A DNA stretch of 64,000 bases. Source: Planococcus citri. Its lineage: Eukaryota; Arthropoda; Insecta; Hemiptera; Pseudococcidae. The notes beneath the pieces were generated by a model, which was not told where the DNA came from, searched no databases, and worked only from the letters and a program-made list of their open reading frames with translations. Made by a program: the position numbers and the translations under genes. The stretch covers positions 18,063,230-18,127,229 of the forward strand of contig NC_088677.1 of the NCBI RefSeq assembly GCF_950023065.1, in the 5' to 3' direction. Below, one piece after another: positions 34,623 through 46,503 of this stretch; position 1 is the stretch's first letter, and each line of letters begins with the position of its first letter.

Positions 34623-34764
34623 CTGAAATCATTATGATAATATTGTTCATATTCAGTTTCAAACTCGTAAAGAAATCCAATTGAAATTTCGAAGGTTCGT
34701 ACTCTAATCCGCTAAGATTCATTTGTCTCAAAGTTTTAACGCAATAACTGAATAACTTCTGGAC
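34623..34764 (-). other. orphan exon-like sequence, unrecognised protein
   Basis: On the minus strand an acceptor TTGTTTACAG|GTCC and a donor TTTCAG|GTAAGA bound 142 bases. Only one frame is open, and it is open throughout (47 codons), starting VQKLFSYCVKTL and ending with FFTSLKL and a hydrophobic IIIMIS. The splice pair and open frame argue for a real exon, but I could not find phase-compatible partner exons nearby (one candidate near 34390 puts a stop in frame). A chemoreceptor C-terminus was considered but the resemblance is weak. Confidence 0.35.
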
Positions 34765-36700
34765 CTGTAAACAATTGAAAGAAAAAATTAATAAATAAGC
34801 ACCTGCGTCAAAAGAGAAATAAAATAAAATGAAATAAAAAAAGGAAAACTAAGTAGGTATGTAATAGTATCTATTGTTTATTAAAACAATTGAAAACAGC
34901 CATAAAAGGAAGAAAAACTTTGAAAATGGCTGAAAATATGACGAATGATTTTTGAAAATTGATGCCAACGATTTTTATTTTTTTCCGAAAGAAAAAAACA
35001 TTAGGTACCTATCCACTACTTACCCACAAATTGAAATAAAAAGTTCAACTATGCATTTTGCAACTTATTAAAATGAACAAAAGATGCGGCTGCACGCATA
35101 TAGGTGTTTTAGAGTACCAAAAATGCTCAAAAACTTTATCTTTTCAAAATGGATTTTCACCCAAAGCGCCAACGTTTACCATTCGGGAGTACTTAAAGCT
35201 CAAAGTTGTGAAAACCAGCGAGTAGTTCAAGAGCCTTCAATGTTTCTGGCACAAAAATAGAGTACATACTTGTAAAAAAAAAAAAAAAAAAAAAACATTT
35301 TGGCGAAAACAATTTTTGTGTTGAACCGTTCAATCCGGAGATGTGATGGTTCAAAGTTTTCTTTTGTCAATTTTACCCCCACTAATATGATTGAAAATTC
35401 TGAAAAAAATCGTGATGAAAGAACCAGGCTTCCCCTACTTATTCCGCGTAGTACCAGAATTTTCTCTCCTCTACTCATAGAGGCAGAATTTTTCTCGCAA
35501 AAAACACAATATGTCTACATTTACATCAAAATCCGCATCATCGTCGTTATACGGGAAACTCCTAAATATGAAAGGGTAGGCAAATTGTTATTCATCTATA
35601 GTTTGAAGGTAGCTTACACCCTTACCGTACATACAAATGAAGGAAAAACCATTAAAAACGGATAATATTCAATCTTTTATTTGTTTGTAGGCATATGAAA
35701 CCAGCCAAACAGCAAATGGTAACCCTGCTAAAAAAGAAACATGCACAAAACGCACGTGTATGTTCTATCTCACTCTTTCTACTCGTATATTCTCTCTCTC
35801 ACTCTAATACAAGAAAATATTGCCTTTAATATTATTAGATTATTACGATCATCGATGCTCCTTAATTCTTCGTTCATTTTATTTTATGTGGTATTTCGAT
35901 GCTATGACATTAGATTTTTATTTGTATGCAACGATTTCATTTCAAAGTTTTTTCTATGCATTCCTTTGTTTCAGAAATTCAGAATAAGGTATTGAGTTGC
36001 ATAAGTATTCATTAGTTCTAAAAAATAATAATAAATAATAAAAATGTTACTTATTAATATTGTGCTATCTAATTAAGTTTTCCTCTTTTTTTCAAATAAA
36101 ATTTTGTTTCTATTTTTATCACACTTGGTGTCCAACAAAAAAGCATGGTCTCATTTTATTTTCTTCCTTCTTCTAGTGTTCACAATCACAAAACCCCTAC
36201 ATAAGTATAATGTTTGTAAAATTTGCCTCAAAACTAAAAAAAAAAGTGTAGAAAATTTTTGTAAAACTCTACTTACTTGATTGTTGCAAAAAAAAAACTT
36301 CAATTTGCTCATTCCATTATTTTGCGATGACATTTTTATTTGCAAAAATTGTTAAAAAAATACTCGAAGATTATTTTGGCTCTGTCAAAATTGTCAAAAT
36401 AACTTTGAAATGACTAAAAATAACTCAAAATTTCGAATATTTTATCATAACAAAACTCACTCGTGAGATCTCAACAATTATTTTGTTTCTACCAAAAACT
36501 GTCGAATATCTTCAAAACTACTCAAAATGTTGAATACTTCGTTATCACAAAATTTGTTCGTAAAATTTAAAACAATAGTTTGGCCAAATCGAAATTTTTG
36601 ATTTCATCCATTCAAGTACTTACATATGTATTTTGATTATTTACCCAAAGTTGGGCTACATAAGTAAAAGACGACAACAAATTAAGAAACGAAAATAGTA
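34765..36700. other. intergenic, AT-rich
   Basis: 33000-34620 and 34765-36700 are AT-rich with an A run of about 19 at 35277. 35090-35230 carries a scrap of the repeat units found at 51780-52190 (CCAACGTTTACCATTCGGGA, GCTCAAAGTTGTGAAAACCAG). No gene is supported. Confidence 0.4.
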
Positions 36701-36843
36701 TTTATTTTTACTATCATAGAGTGAACGTTGTAGATAATCATTACCTACATCTTACGCTAAGAAATGAAAAATAAAAAAAAATGCAGAAATGCGAGATCAT
36801 TGGAGAAATTTGACAAAACGTACCCTATACTTACTAATAAAAT

Positions 36844-36849
36844 ATCACA
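36844..36849 (-). promoter_or_regulatory. possible K box in E(spl) 3' UTR
   Basis: TGTGAT on the minus strand lies between the E(spl) stop and a minus-strand AATAAA at 36701-36706. K boxes mediate miRNA repression of Drosophila E(spl) genes. A 6-mer in a 700-base AT-rich UTR is easily chance, and I did not find Brd or GY boxes there. Confidence 0.25.
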
Positions 36850-37396
36850 AACACAGAAAGACCTAACAAATACCAACTAACTTATCAATTATTGAGAAAA
36901 ACACATTACATCAGTCATATGTACCGTACGAGTAGAACACGAGTTTTCGTCATTTTTGATGCGATTTTTAGATTTTTAAATGCACAACTATGAGAATATC
37001 TAAATCACGATTTAAAAAAAAAAAAAAAAAATAGCAACGAATTATAAGAATTTCAAAAATAAATTACACATATTGTAACAACATTACCTACATACAAAAC
37101 TTAAAACCTCAAATTACTAATAAATATACTCGTACGTCGCAGAAGGATACAAAATTAACTTATAAAAATGAAGATCATAAAAGTGAGAACGATTTCCACG
37201 GGATGATTAACCATATCGTAGCTAATTCGTGAAAGAACTAAGAATCAAACGAAGCGAAACAGTCCGACGAAATTGCGGAAAACAGAAATGGATTATTTTC
37301 GCTCATTCGTTGCGAGAACAAAAAATGAAAGACAAAGGTATTTTGGTAAGGAAATATGGGTAAAAAGACCACAGGACAGGAGCATCATGAGGGAAT

Positions 37397-38936
37397 TTAC
37401 CACGGTCTCCAGACCATCGGCATCGTCGACGTAGTATTATTGGTGGTACGCATATCCACGACTGTTGGCAGGAATTGCGATTGCGAATACATTTCCGGAT
37501 GGTAAGGGTAAGGCGATCTGTTTCCAGAGCAGTGATTTCGGCCCGATGAGGTCATCGAAATCGGCGTCAAAGGCATAGTGTACGATTCAGTCGAAGAAAT
37601 ACTAGAAGGCGAACTGGGAGCCGGCGAGTATCTATCAGCTGAGGTGACATGAACGTTGAGGGAGAGCGGTGTGGTTTTTTCCATTTCGTTTAAACGATGA
37701 CCTAAATGAGTCATTAATTTCGTGCCCAAATTTACATCAACTCCGGGTGTCGAAGCCAGACAACTGGATAATTCGGAGGCGCAATGCGTGAATCCGGCTC
37801 GGAATCTGTCGGCGGCATCGGCATCTGTAGTGGTGGCCGGACTGTTGATGAGGCGGTTTTGGCGGCGAAGTTTGCGCAAATGTTGTACCGTGAATTCCAG
37901 GATATCGGCTTTTTCCAATTTGTTGACGTTTTCGCCTTCGGCTTGCAGAGTTGATAAGAGGAATTCTTTCAGTTCGTCTAGGCAGCGATTGATACGTGCT
38001 CTGCGTTTTCTTTCCAGCATAGGTTTCATCACCTGGATAAAATCAAAGGAGAAAAAAACGATTTCGATTAATTCGCTGTTCGTAATAATTCGTATTAGGC
38101 ACATTATTTTTGAAAAACGGTCACAAGTGTAGTAAATTCGAGTTTATAAGGAGTGAATTTCATTTTGATCCTATTTATGGTATTTTTTTTTTTTTTTTTT
38201 TTTTTGAAAACTGGAGAACTTGAAGATCTGCTAGATGCCCCAGAACAGCTCAAAGCCACGAATGATCTACTCTGGAGGTGGAGAATAGGATGTCAACCAA
38301 GTTTCAAATTTTGACGTCAATTTGATCAAATTTTAATTTTTTTTTTCAAAGAAAATTGGCCAAATTAAAAATTATAAATTTTCGTAAAAATTGAGAAATG
38401 AATTTCAGCACCTAAAATTTGATTAGGTGGTGTATTTTAGGATCCTGTTTTAATTCAGAAAAAATGTTTCCCTAGTAGTAACATTCCAATCGCACATTTT
38501 GGGATTTTGATGTATTTTTTGAAAAAATTTTAACCTCAAAAATAACCATTATCTGCACTTCTTTCAAAATTAGGCCTCTAAATGCGATTTAAATTCAAAT
38601 GTGACCAAAAATGTACCTTTTTAGAATAATCATATCGTCATTTGAATGATTTTTGCCAATTTCGAACATTTAAAAAAATTGTAAATGGGAAAATGAAAAC
38701 ATCCTGAACCAGTTTCAGTGTTTAAAAGCGACATAAAAATACACCAAAATGAAATTCACAATAAATAAAGTAAAAAAATTGATTTAAAAAATTCGCGAAC
38801 ACGTAATACTCGTAATATTAAGAAAAAAACACAAAACAAACGTTTAAAAAATGTGTAAGAAAATAACGATACTAACCTTCCTATATTGGTAAGTTCTGGA
38901 GACTGGTTGCAATTGTTCAACATCGACAGCAGACAT
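37397..38936 (-). CDS. E(spl): Enhancer of split bHLH-Orange repressor (HES family)
   Basis: Two exons, 38936-38877 and 38032-37397, encode 231 aa. Exon 1 gives MSAVDVEQLQPVSRTYQYRK; exon 2 opens with VMKPMLERKRRARIN, the basic region with the proline typical of Hairy/E(spl) proteins, then helix-loop-helix to about residue 75. An Orange domain spans about 92-127 (DRFRAGFTHCASELSSCLA). A Ser/Pro-rich region follows and the protein ends in WRPW, the Groucho-binding tetrapeptide. It is a nuclear repressor acting downstream of Notch in lateral inhibition. The split after YRK and the N-terminus resemble Drosophila E(spl) m-gamma type. Upstream there is a TATA box and an SPS+A arrangement. Only one E(spl) gene is visible in this window. 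Confidence 0.95.
38158..38760. repeat. repeat fragment in the E(spl) intron
   Basis: A T run of about 21 bases (38188-38208) is followed by CTGCTAGATGCCCCAGAAC and CTCTGGAGGTGG, matching the CTGGAGGCTCC dispersed family. The intron (38033-38876) is otherwise AT-rich. Confidence 0.5.
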
Positions 38937-39267
38937 AATTATTGCAGGTAAATTGACTGGTACAGAGTATACTGAATAATTACGAAGAAATTCGAAGAAT
39001 AATAAACTCGACAATGTAATCGATCACGCACAAACACAATAAAATGATACAAAATGTACGAAAAATAAAACGAATGTAATTCAAATGATGCACTAAACAG
39101 CGATGAAAAATATTAGCAAAATTATCACTCGAAATTGGTGAAAATTCAAAAAAATAACAACACGTAAAACGAGAAAAATAATATAAAGCGAGAGCAAGAG
39201 ACTTGAGCACAAACGCTCGGTACGAATGCAATAACAGAATGAGTAAGATTCCGATGGTTAATAGGGG

Positions 39268-39274
39268 TTTTATA
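39268..39274 (-). promoter_or_regulatory. TATA box of E(spl)
   Basis: TATAAAA on the minus strand lies 332 bases upstream of the E(spl) ATG, placing the probable transcription start near 39240 and a 5' leader of about 300 bases. It lies about 110 bases downstream of the paired Su(H) sites. Confidence 0.6.
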
Positions 39275-39385
39275 ATGATAGCGGTATGCGGCGTGCCAGC
39301 GAGAAGGGGAAGGCAGGAGACCGGCTCAGGTGTACGTTTTTGTACGGAGGATTTACGATTAGGTGAGTGATAAAGAGTATCGGAT

Positions 39386-39418
39386 CGTGAGAACCTGAGT
39401 GAGTCCGGCGTTCCCACA
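39386..39418 (-). promoter_or_regulatory. Su(H) paired site (SPS)
   Basis: Read on the gene's strand: TGTGGGAA, 17 bases, TTCTCACG. Both halves fit the Su(H)/CSL consensus YGTGRGAA and they face each other, with a spacer in the 15-17 range known for Notch dimer sites of E(spl) and HES1 promoters. It sits about 450 bp upstream of the ATG and 110 bp upstream of the TATA box. Confidence 0.8.
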
Positions 39419-39428
39419 GAAGCCGGCA

Positions 39429-39436
39429 GCAGCTGG
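39429..39436 (+). promoter_or_regulatory. proneural A-type E-box GCAGCTGG
   Basis: GCAGCTGG fits the proneural bHLH/Daughterless consensus GCAGSTGK and lies 10 bases from the SPS. Together they form the SPS+A code described for Drosophila E(spl) genes. A Hairy-type CACGCG (39440-39445) and a CACGTG within GGCACGTG on the minus strand (39456-39461) follow and could serve repression or autoregulation. Confidence 0.65.
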
Positions 39437-39900
39437 CGACACGCGTTTCATGGACCACGTGCCACCTCGGCACCGCGCCTCGAACCGCCTTCGACCCTAC
39501 GACCCATTAGACATGAAGAGTAGGTAGAGGTACATGGGAAGAAAACAACCAGACGAGTCATTTTTTCAAATTTTTGTGTTATGGCGCTTTAAATATGTAT
39601 CACTGTATTACATAGAATGATCCAACTTTGTATAGTGAATTTGAATTTCATCGAAGTAATGATAATGACTGGAAATATGTATAACATAACATCCCACAAA
39701 TACAACTCGAGGTATAGAGTAGGAAAAAAATTGAAGAGATACGCCAGTTACGAGTTGAAAAGTCACTATTTTCGTGAAAAAAATCAAGCAAAAAATCGAA
39801 AAATTAGTGTTTTGTAACAACTCGAAATCGATCAAAATTGATTAAGTAAGTATTATATGACATAAGTAGGTACCTAATGAAAAATTTTCGTATTCTAAAA

Positions 39901-41178
39901 CATGGTATATCTAACGGATTTTTTTTGTTGAAAAAATCACTACTTTTTTCACTACCTTTTTTCAACCAAATTTTCAGAATGCTATCCACTCGACCCCCCC
40001 CCCACACATACACAAAAAAATTGAAATTGGAAGAAAATTTGTAGACAAAGCATTTTTTTATTTCAATCAAAATTATTTTCATAAAAAAACAATACAAATG
40101 AGCTCTCATTACATACGTTATAAGACAAGGTGCCTTGACAAAATTTCAGATTAAAAAATTAGGACTTCAGCAGGAAATTTTTTTAACACTAGAGATTTTA
40201 TAAGAAAAGGGAGCCGGGGGAGGCAAGATTTTACATGTCTTTAAACATCCCAAGATTTTTTTTTCAAAAAAGTGGATGTCAAAAATATAATTTCATCATT
40301 TCAATTTTTGATTTTATTTTCACTTTAAAGGTTCAAGCTCATGTAATGTAATTGGGCGAATAAAATCATTTTTTAACGTAACAAATTTTTTAAAAATGTG
40401 CAAAAATTTAAAGGAAAATTTGAACGACATTTGGGGGGAAAATATACTTAGATAACAATATTTCGAATAAAACGGCTAGTTTCAATGATTTCTCCTTTTA
40501 ATTGCGGAAAGGAGAAACAAACGGGTTCGGGCAAAAACTCTAAAAATCAGTATTTCGCGAGGGCAAAAGCTTCGGAAAATTTATAATTCGAAAAGTAGAA
40601 CAAGGTCAATATTAATGGAAGGATTCGACTTTTCTAATCTCCGCATTTTTCAAAATTGGTGGGATAGCTTCAATTTTTCAGAGATTTTTGATATGAATTT
40701 TTCGGAAATTCTGAGTTAGTTAATTATAAAAAGTTTATTGGGGTACTTTGCTTCAAAATTTTGAAATTCAAATGATTTTTTTATAAAAAATTTAAAATTG
40801 AAAAAAAAGCGAACAAGCCAGAGCGAAGCGAGGTCAAAAGTTTTCAAAAATTCTTAAATTCATCTCTCGAGAAGTGAAAAAAAAATTTTCATCATACAGA
40901 GAGCATTAACTTTCCCGCAGGTTGAAAAAGAGAAAATAGCCCGAACGAAGCGAGGGCAAAAGCTCTCAAAAATGTGTAATTCAAACTCTAAAAAAGTCGA
41001 CAAATGAGCACTTTTCTACGAAAAAAAAAATCGCGAAAAAAGGACGAATTTGAATTTTTTCATTTTTTCACTACCTTTTTAACAAAATTCACTACTTTTT
41101 CACTACTTTCACTACACATTTGAAAAATCACTACTTTTTCACTACTTTCACTACTTGCACTACCTGTTAGATACCCTG
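39901..41178. mobile_element. non-autonomous hAT-type element, copy 2 of the CAGGGTATCTAAC family
   Basis: The left end is a variant (CATGGTATATCTAAC) and the right end GTTAGATACCCTG is intact at 41166-41178. Terminal and interior blocks, including the poly-C stretch and CACTACTTGCACTACC, match the element at 2773-3675, but this copy is about 375 bp longer and carries two GAACGAAGCGAGG-like motifs (about 40812 and 40940). Flanks do not show a clean duplication. No transposase is encoded. Confidence 0.75.
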
Positions 41179-41989
41179 TAAAATAGTCGACGATGTTGAA
41201 ATTTCTTTCCTTGTGCCTCAGATTTGGTCTCGGCTCATTTTTCTCCCCTCCTCAATATGTTAAAGGCCATTTTCACCACTTTTTTCAAAATCTAAAAATG
41301 GACCAAGTACATTTTTCCACCCTTAGTGTGAATTTAATAATTCGAGCCTAAACTCATTTTTGAAAATTTTCCACTTGTCTGTGCTTTTTGGTGTATCGTG
41401 TTAGCAATTGGTGGATCGAATGTATACTAGGTAAAATGCCATTTTGTAATTTGCAAAATATAAATCAATTTGGTTTTTCACATTTTTAGAGAGAGGACTT
41501 TGAAAGGGGTAAAGGGGTGGTTTCCTTGGAGGTTAGCATACTGACCGACACAAAAAAATTAGATCTGGACAAAAAGGAATCGAAACAGGATCCCAAATTA
41601 TACCATCACCGAAAATTTCAATTAGGTACTCATTTTTTGTTTTCTTTTGAACCGGTTAACCTCCAAAATTTTCCGCGGTGATTATTGTTGAAAAAAATTG
41701 AAAAATGCGTCGTTTACGTTGTAATCAGTTCACTCGACTCCATTCGGAAAGGGAGTAAGAAATTAGGTACAAAAAAAATTTCAGTTTTTTTTTCGTTTTT
41801 CGCGAACGATGAATTGTTTATTTTTTTCACAAATAATCGCTGAATGAAATGTTTGGATTGGAACCGACACAAATAGATTTTGAAAATGTGTGCCTAAGCC
41901 TAAATCGATCGAAAGGTCACAAAGATGGTAAATCCGCGAGTTCACATGGAGATGAATTCCATTTTCATTCGTTTTTTTCCAACACTGCA

Positions 41990-42120
41990 GAATACGAAAA
42001 TCAGCTGCTGGAGGCCCCAAAACGACAGTTCGAAACCGTTACAAATCTACTCAAAAGGTCAGAAATGGGCTACAAACTGAATTTCAGCCTTTTACACGAA
42101 TTTACATGAATTTCGATTTT
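41990..42120. repeat. fragment of the CTGGAGGCTCC dispersed family
   Basis: GCTGCTGGAGGCCCCAAAAC, then GAAACCGTT and AATTTCAGCC, in the same order as in the palindrome at 8256-9163. 41180-42960 around it is AT-rich with no gene seen. Confidence 0.6.
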
Positions 42121-42964
42121 TTTTTTTCGCGAAAAATAGGCCAGATTCAAATCTTTTGTACAAAGGGAAGCCCAGTTTTTTGACCGCGAATCACGACTTC
42201 ATTTGTGTACCGATTTACTTGAAATTTTTGAGAAACACGAGTGTGATTTTCTTTAAAAATGAATAATTAAAAAACGTTGGACTCCAATGTTACCAGAATG
42301 AAAAACGTTGCAGGAATTTACAGCATCACGAATTGCTATAAAATTATTCAATCTTTTTTCAGTTGGTCAATTTGAAATTTTTACTTACTCCTTGCATTAT
42401 GAAATGAACCAAAAAATTCTTTAAATGATATTTGAAAATAAGTATACATAGGTATAAAATTTTCATCTCCAATTTAACTTTTGGAACGGAATAAAAAAAT
42501 ATTTTAATCGAATTAAAAAAGAGTAGTTTCGAAATAAATCAATAAAAAATAAGCTATGTGTAAGTACCTTCAAAGTAGGTATAAATAAGTATTGAATATT
42601 TTTTGAAAAAGTGCATAATGCACATAATTTCACATTTTCAAAAATGCTGCAATTTATAAATTGATCTAGTTTAAACTTTAAATCTTGAATGTTGACCAGT
42701 TTGGCGAATGTAGAAATTTTCATCAAATAATTAAATTTCTAATTATTGGAAAAATTTTCAAATTGTCAGGTCATTTGGTTCAAATTTTGAAATAGGATTG
42801 GTTTAGCGAATGCAGAAATTGAGATTAGGTTTGGTTTCAAGTTCAAACTCAACGACCATCCCTGACAACCTTTCTGAAATTCAAAAATTCATAACCCTTC
42901 TAAAAAACACCTGCCTAATAAACGAAATCTAAACCTCTCTTTTCATATAGGTGTAATAATCCAG

Positions 42965-43518
42965 CAGGCATCGTGACCAAATTTTTCTAAAAAAATGTGA
43001 CTTTCATCAGTGAAAAAAGTACAACCAAGAAAGTGACCATTTTTTTTTTTATTCCAGCGGTCAGAAGAGCAAAAAATCGAAAAACAAAAGTAAAAAACGT
43101 TCAATAAGAAATCCCCACAGAAAAATCCGTTTTTTTTAAAATATGAAAACGAGTAGGTACCTAGTTCATTTTTTTACTTTTAAAACTTTATAATTTAAAT
43201 GATGTTTTTTTGTGAAAATTTGTATTTCGAGATGCATAAAAAACAATGTTTTTTTGTGAGAAATTTATTTTTTGACTTGCAAACTTGACTTAAAAAAAAA
43301 AACAAATTTCCATATTGATTTTGAAAAAGAAAAGAAAACAACCCCGAGCGAAGCGAGGGCAAAAGCTTTCGAAAATTGATTGAAACTGAGTAAAAAAATA
43401 TATAATTTGGATAAAAAACGATTTTTATAAAAATTGAATGATGAAAAAAGTAACCAAAAGTGACTTTTCGTGAAAAAAGTGAGAAAGTCACTTTAAAAGT
43501 GACCCGCTACGATGCCTG
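42965..43518. mobile_element. 554-bp hAT-type MITE with 8-bp duplication
   Basis: CAGGCATCGT at 42965-42974 faces ACGATGCCTG at 43509-43518, with AAAGTGACC/GGTCAC-type repeats inside the ends. Flanks TAATCCAG (42957-42964) and TAATCCTG (43519-43526) agree at 7 of 8 positions. It carries GAGCGAAGCGAGGGCAAAAG, shared with the CAGGGTATCTAAC elements though the termini differ. No gene inside. Confidence 0.82.
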
Positions 43519-43526
43519 TAATCCTG

Positions 43527-46500
43527 CAATTATAAACATCCTAAAAACAAAAGCCCAAAAGTTTAAGTTTATAAATTATAATTGGTTAACTTGATGCATT
43601 GAATTTTTCAAAAATGGACAATGGAGAAAGTAAAAACGTAAATTACTCGTAGCTTTGGTCCCTTTCGTTTACAGTAAAAAATGATTCGGATTGTCAAATT
43701 AAAATTTAGGTAAGAATTAATTTGAACTTTAAAGTTGTTTGGGTTTGGTTCGGTAAAATGAAGAAATTTATTTAGATTATAGGTTGGTTTCAAATTCACA
43801 ATTGGGCGAGTTTGTCAAATGCATGAAATTTGAAACTTGACGGGTTTGACAAATGTAGAAAAAGAAAGTTTTATGATTTGCTTTCAATTTTCATAATTTA
43901 TTTATTCAAAAGACATAAGTAGACAACTTTCACAGCTTCACACATTTTTTTCAACACATTGATAAAAAAAAATTGAAAAAAGAAAAATTAAAAACCAACC
44001 GGAGAAGGATCAATTAATTATCCAATAACACTCTCCCTATATCTTTTTTTATAGGTAAGTATAGAGCTCGGATTTTTATGATCTGTCATATTTTCATTCA
44101 TTAGAGAAGATCGTGCACATCGTGTAGATTTTTGCGATTCATAAAATTCTGAGTAGGTAAAATGAGCCCAATTTGTTGACGCATACTTATTTTGCATATT
44201 TTGGGTATAAATGTATATTTCAGGCGTTTTAAGGGCATATTTGCCATATTTTGACCATTTTTTCCATTTTGTAATCATATTTTGGAAACTTTGGCCAAAA
44301 AATCCTTTGTTGGTTTTTTTTTTCATTGAAAAATAAAAATGGGAAAACTTGAGAAAACTTTTTAAAAAATTAATTCGAGTAATGTTAACCTAATTAAGCA
44401 AGTAGGTAATTATTTAAAGTAAGTAAACTTGAAGGCTTCAACCTCTTTCTTTTGATTTGCTTAATTTTTCTAGCTTTCCTTTGACGTTCAAAATGAAAAA
44501 TTCTTTTAATAGATAGGTACTCATTTCGATGTTGCTTATAATACATAAGTGCATATTTTATTATATTTTGACAAAAATAAATGCATATAGTGCATAAAAC
44601 AATTTTTAAGTGCATAACAATCCGAGCTCTATTTATACGACTTGATATGAAGGGTTTTCAATGCGTAAAAACCACATTTTTGGTCATTTTTTTTTACCAA
44701 TTTATTGTAAGTTCCGAGCTTTTATGCAAGAATGCCGTAATTTTGCTCCCAAATTAGTTAGCCAATCAGAGCGTATATCATACCCTTGTGACGTCACATC
44801 GATAATGTCTATTATGTTATCTGAATGTAATTCGTCAAAAATCTGAAAATAAATCTCAGCAAAATCTTGGACGGCAATGTTTTTTTTTTGGTTTTTTTTT
44901 TGGTTCGAAAATGTTTGTACCGATTGAGATTCTTCCCTTGTACATTTGTATAGTAAACGTGAATGATGTAAATAAAATTGCAATCTCAACAATTTTTTGT
45001 TTACACATTGTCAAATGTGTTTTTTTTTGGTCGATTCTCGAAGCAGCTTTTTGTGAATTTGTTTTTCAAACCTTACAGAATGTTTTTATTCTTGCACCAT
45101 CCTAGCACGCGAGAGAAAAGTAAACAAAAAAAAAGCGATCGTGGTTAAACTTACGTACCTAATTAACATGACATGTACTCGTACCTCCACACCTGAACCT
45201 ACCTACACGTAATAATTGAACGAAAACAATCTTTACCTTCCTTACGCGTAGTACGAGTATTATAATGGTTTTTGCACGAGTAGAGTAGGGTCATCACACA
45301 CACGTAAAAATCTACGGACATACCCCCGCTAGGTATAAAATATAAAGAGTCAAACGAATTAAATAATGGTAAAAAAAAAAAGAAAAGAAAAGAAAAAAAG
45401 ACGAGGATGAAAAATACGGATACGAATCGATAAAGAATTTCTCCTTCATGGACCATATCTTACACATTACGCATCACATAATAGGTAAGGTAAGGCTGAG
45501 GGTAGGGTACCGGGTGGTATACTTCTAAATTCTAATACATAATAATATTACTAAAGCAGAAGGAGAAGGAGAACTAGGAGAAGGAGGGCAAACGTGGTCA
45601 TGGGAAAATAGGCAGGTGGTGATTCACTCGCAGAAAACTAACATCAACACGTATACACGTATACAGTTCCCGATGCTACCGTCTAGCGATTTAACATTAT
45701 AAGGCATACCTCTATACCTCTATTACCTACTTGAAAAGTGCACATGGTGCCAGAAACGAGCAATGACGACCGTCTTGTCTTGTGTCTTGTACGCGTACGA
45801 TACACACGTGAGCCTATTATTTTACTCGTCGGGGTCGTGTATTGTTAATTCCGTGGGAAAAGATCAGCGATCGCGTTCGCGTTCCTTGATCGTGTCAGAC
45901 GGGTGCTCGGCTACAGCCACATATTATCATTTATGCTATTCCATTTCATTTCGAATCTTTTACCTGCTTTCCATTTTTAATTTTCCAAACGACCGATGTC
46001 CCATATCTATCAATAGGTAGTTTAAGGTAGAATGGGCAACTTCACTATGAAATTCTTCGCAATATCAGACCTAAGCATTGTTACTAATTTCAACAAAGTT
46101 GAAATAAATACTACACCAAATACAGCATACATGAAAATTGCATCCTTTTATAATGCGAAATAGTTAGGCGTTTATTATTTTCTAAACATTTTTCAAACCA
46201 CATACTCGAAAGAAAAAAACAACCTGTTCGATTGATTAAATCATTCGTGAAACTATCGAATCATTGCTGCTTGCAGATTGCTTAATGAAAGCGAATGCTA
46301 GAATCCGATGATGCGAACCCTTTTCGCAATAAGTGCCAAACTTGTAATTTTTTTTCTCGAAAATGAAAAAAAATGCCAGTCCAATTTTTTGATATGTTAT
46401 TTTACATGAATAGGACTAAAACTGAGAATTTTTTCAGAATTTTTACTCGCGGACATCGTGGTTATATTTAAATTATAAGTTTTTAAATCAATTTTTTTTT
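43527..46500. other. intergenic; one promoter-like patch
   Basis: 44740-44850 has AGCCAATCAGAGCG (CCAAT box) 35 bases from GTGACGTCAC (CRE), which could be a promoter or transposon end, but no gene was found beside it. 45500-46010 is GC-richer, with GGAGAAGGAGA microsatellite-like sequence near 45560. Apart from this the stretch is AT-rich. Confidence 0.4.
45852..45859 (+). promoter_or_regulatory. isolated Su(H) consensus site
   Basis: CGTGGGAA is a perfect YGTGRGAA match in a GC-richer patch, about 6.9 kb upstream of the E(spl) start. No partner site lies at 15-17 bp. It may be a distal Notch input or chance. Confidence 0.3.
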
Positions 46501-46503
46501 AGG

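Noticed and set aside
37722..38132. 136-residue plus-strand frame
   Set aside because: It is antisense to the E(spl) bHLH exon and has no homology of its own.
39893..41186. 8-bp target duplication for the element at 39901
   Set aside because: The flanks TTCTAAAA and TAAAATAG match only when shifted, so no duplication is claimed.
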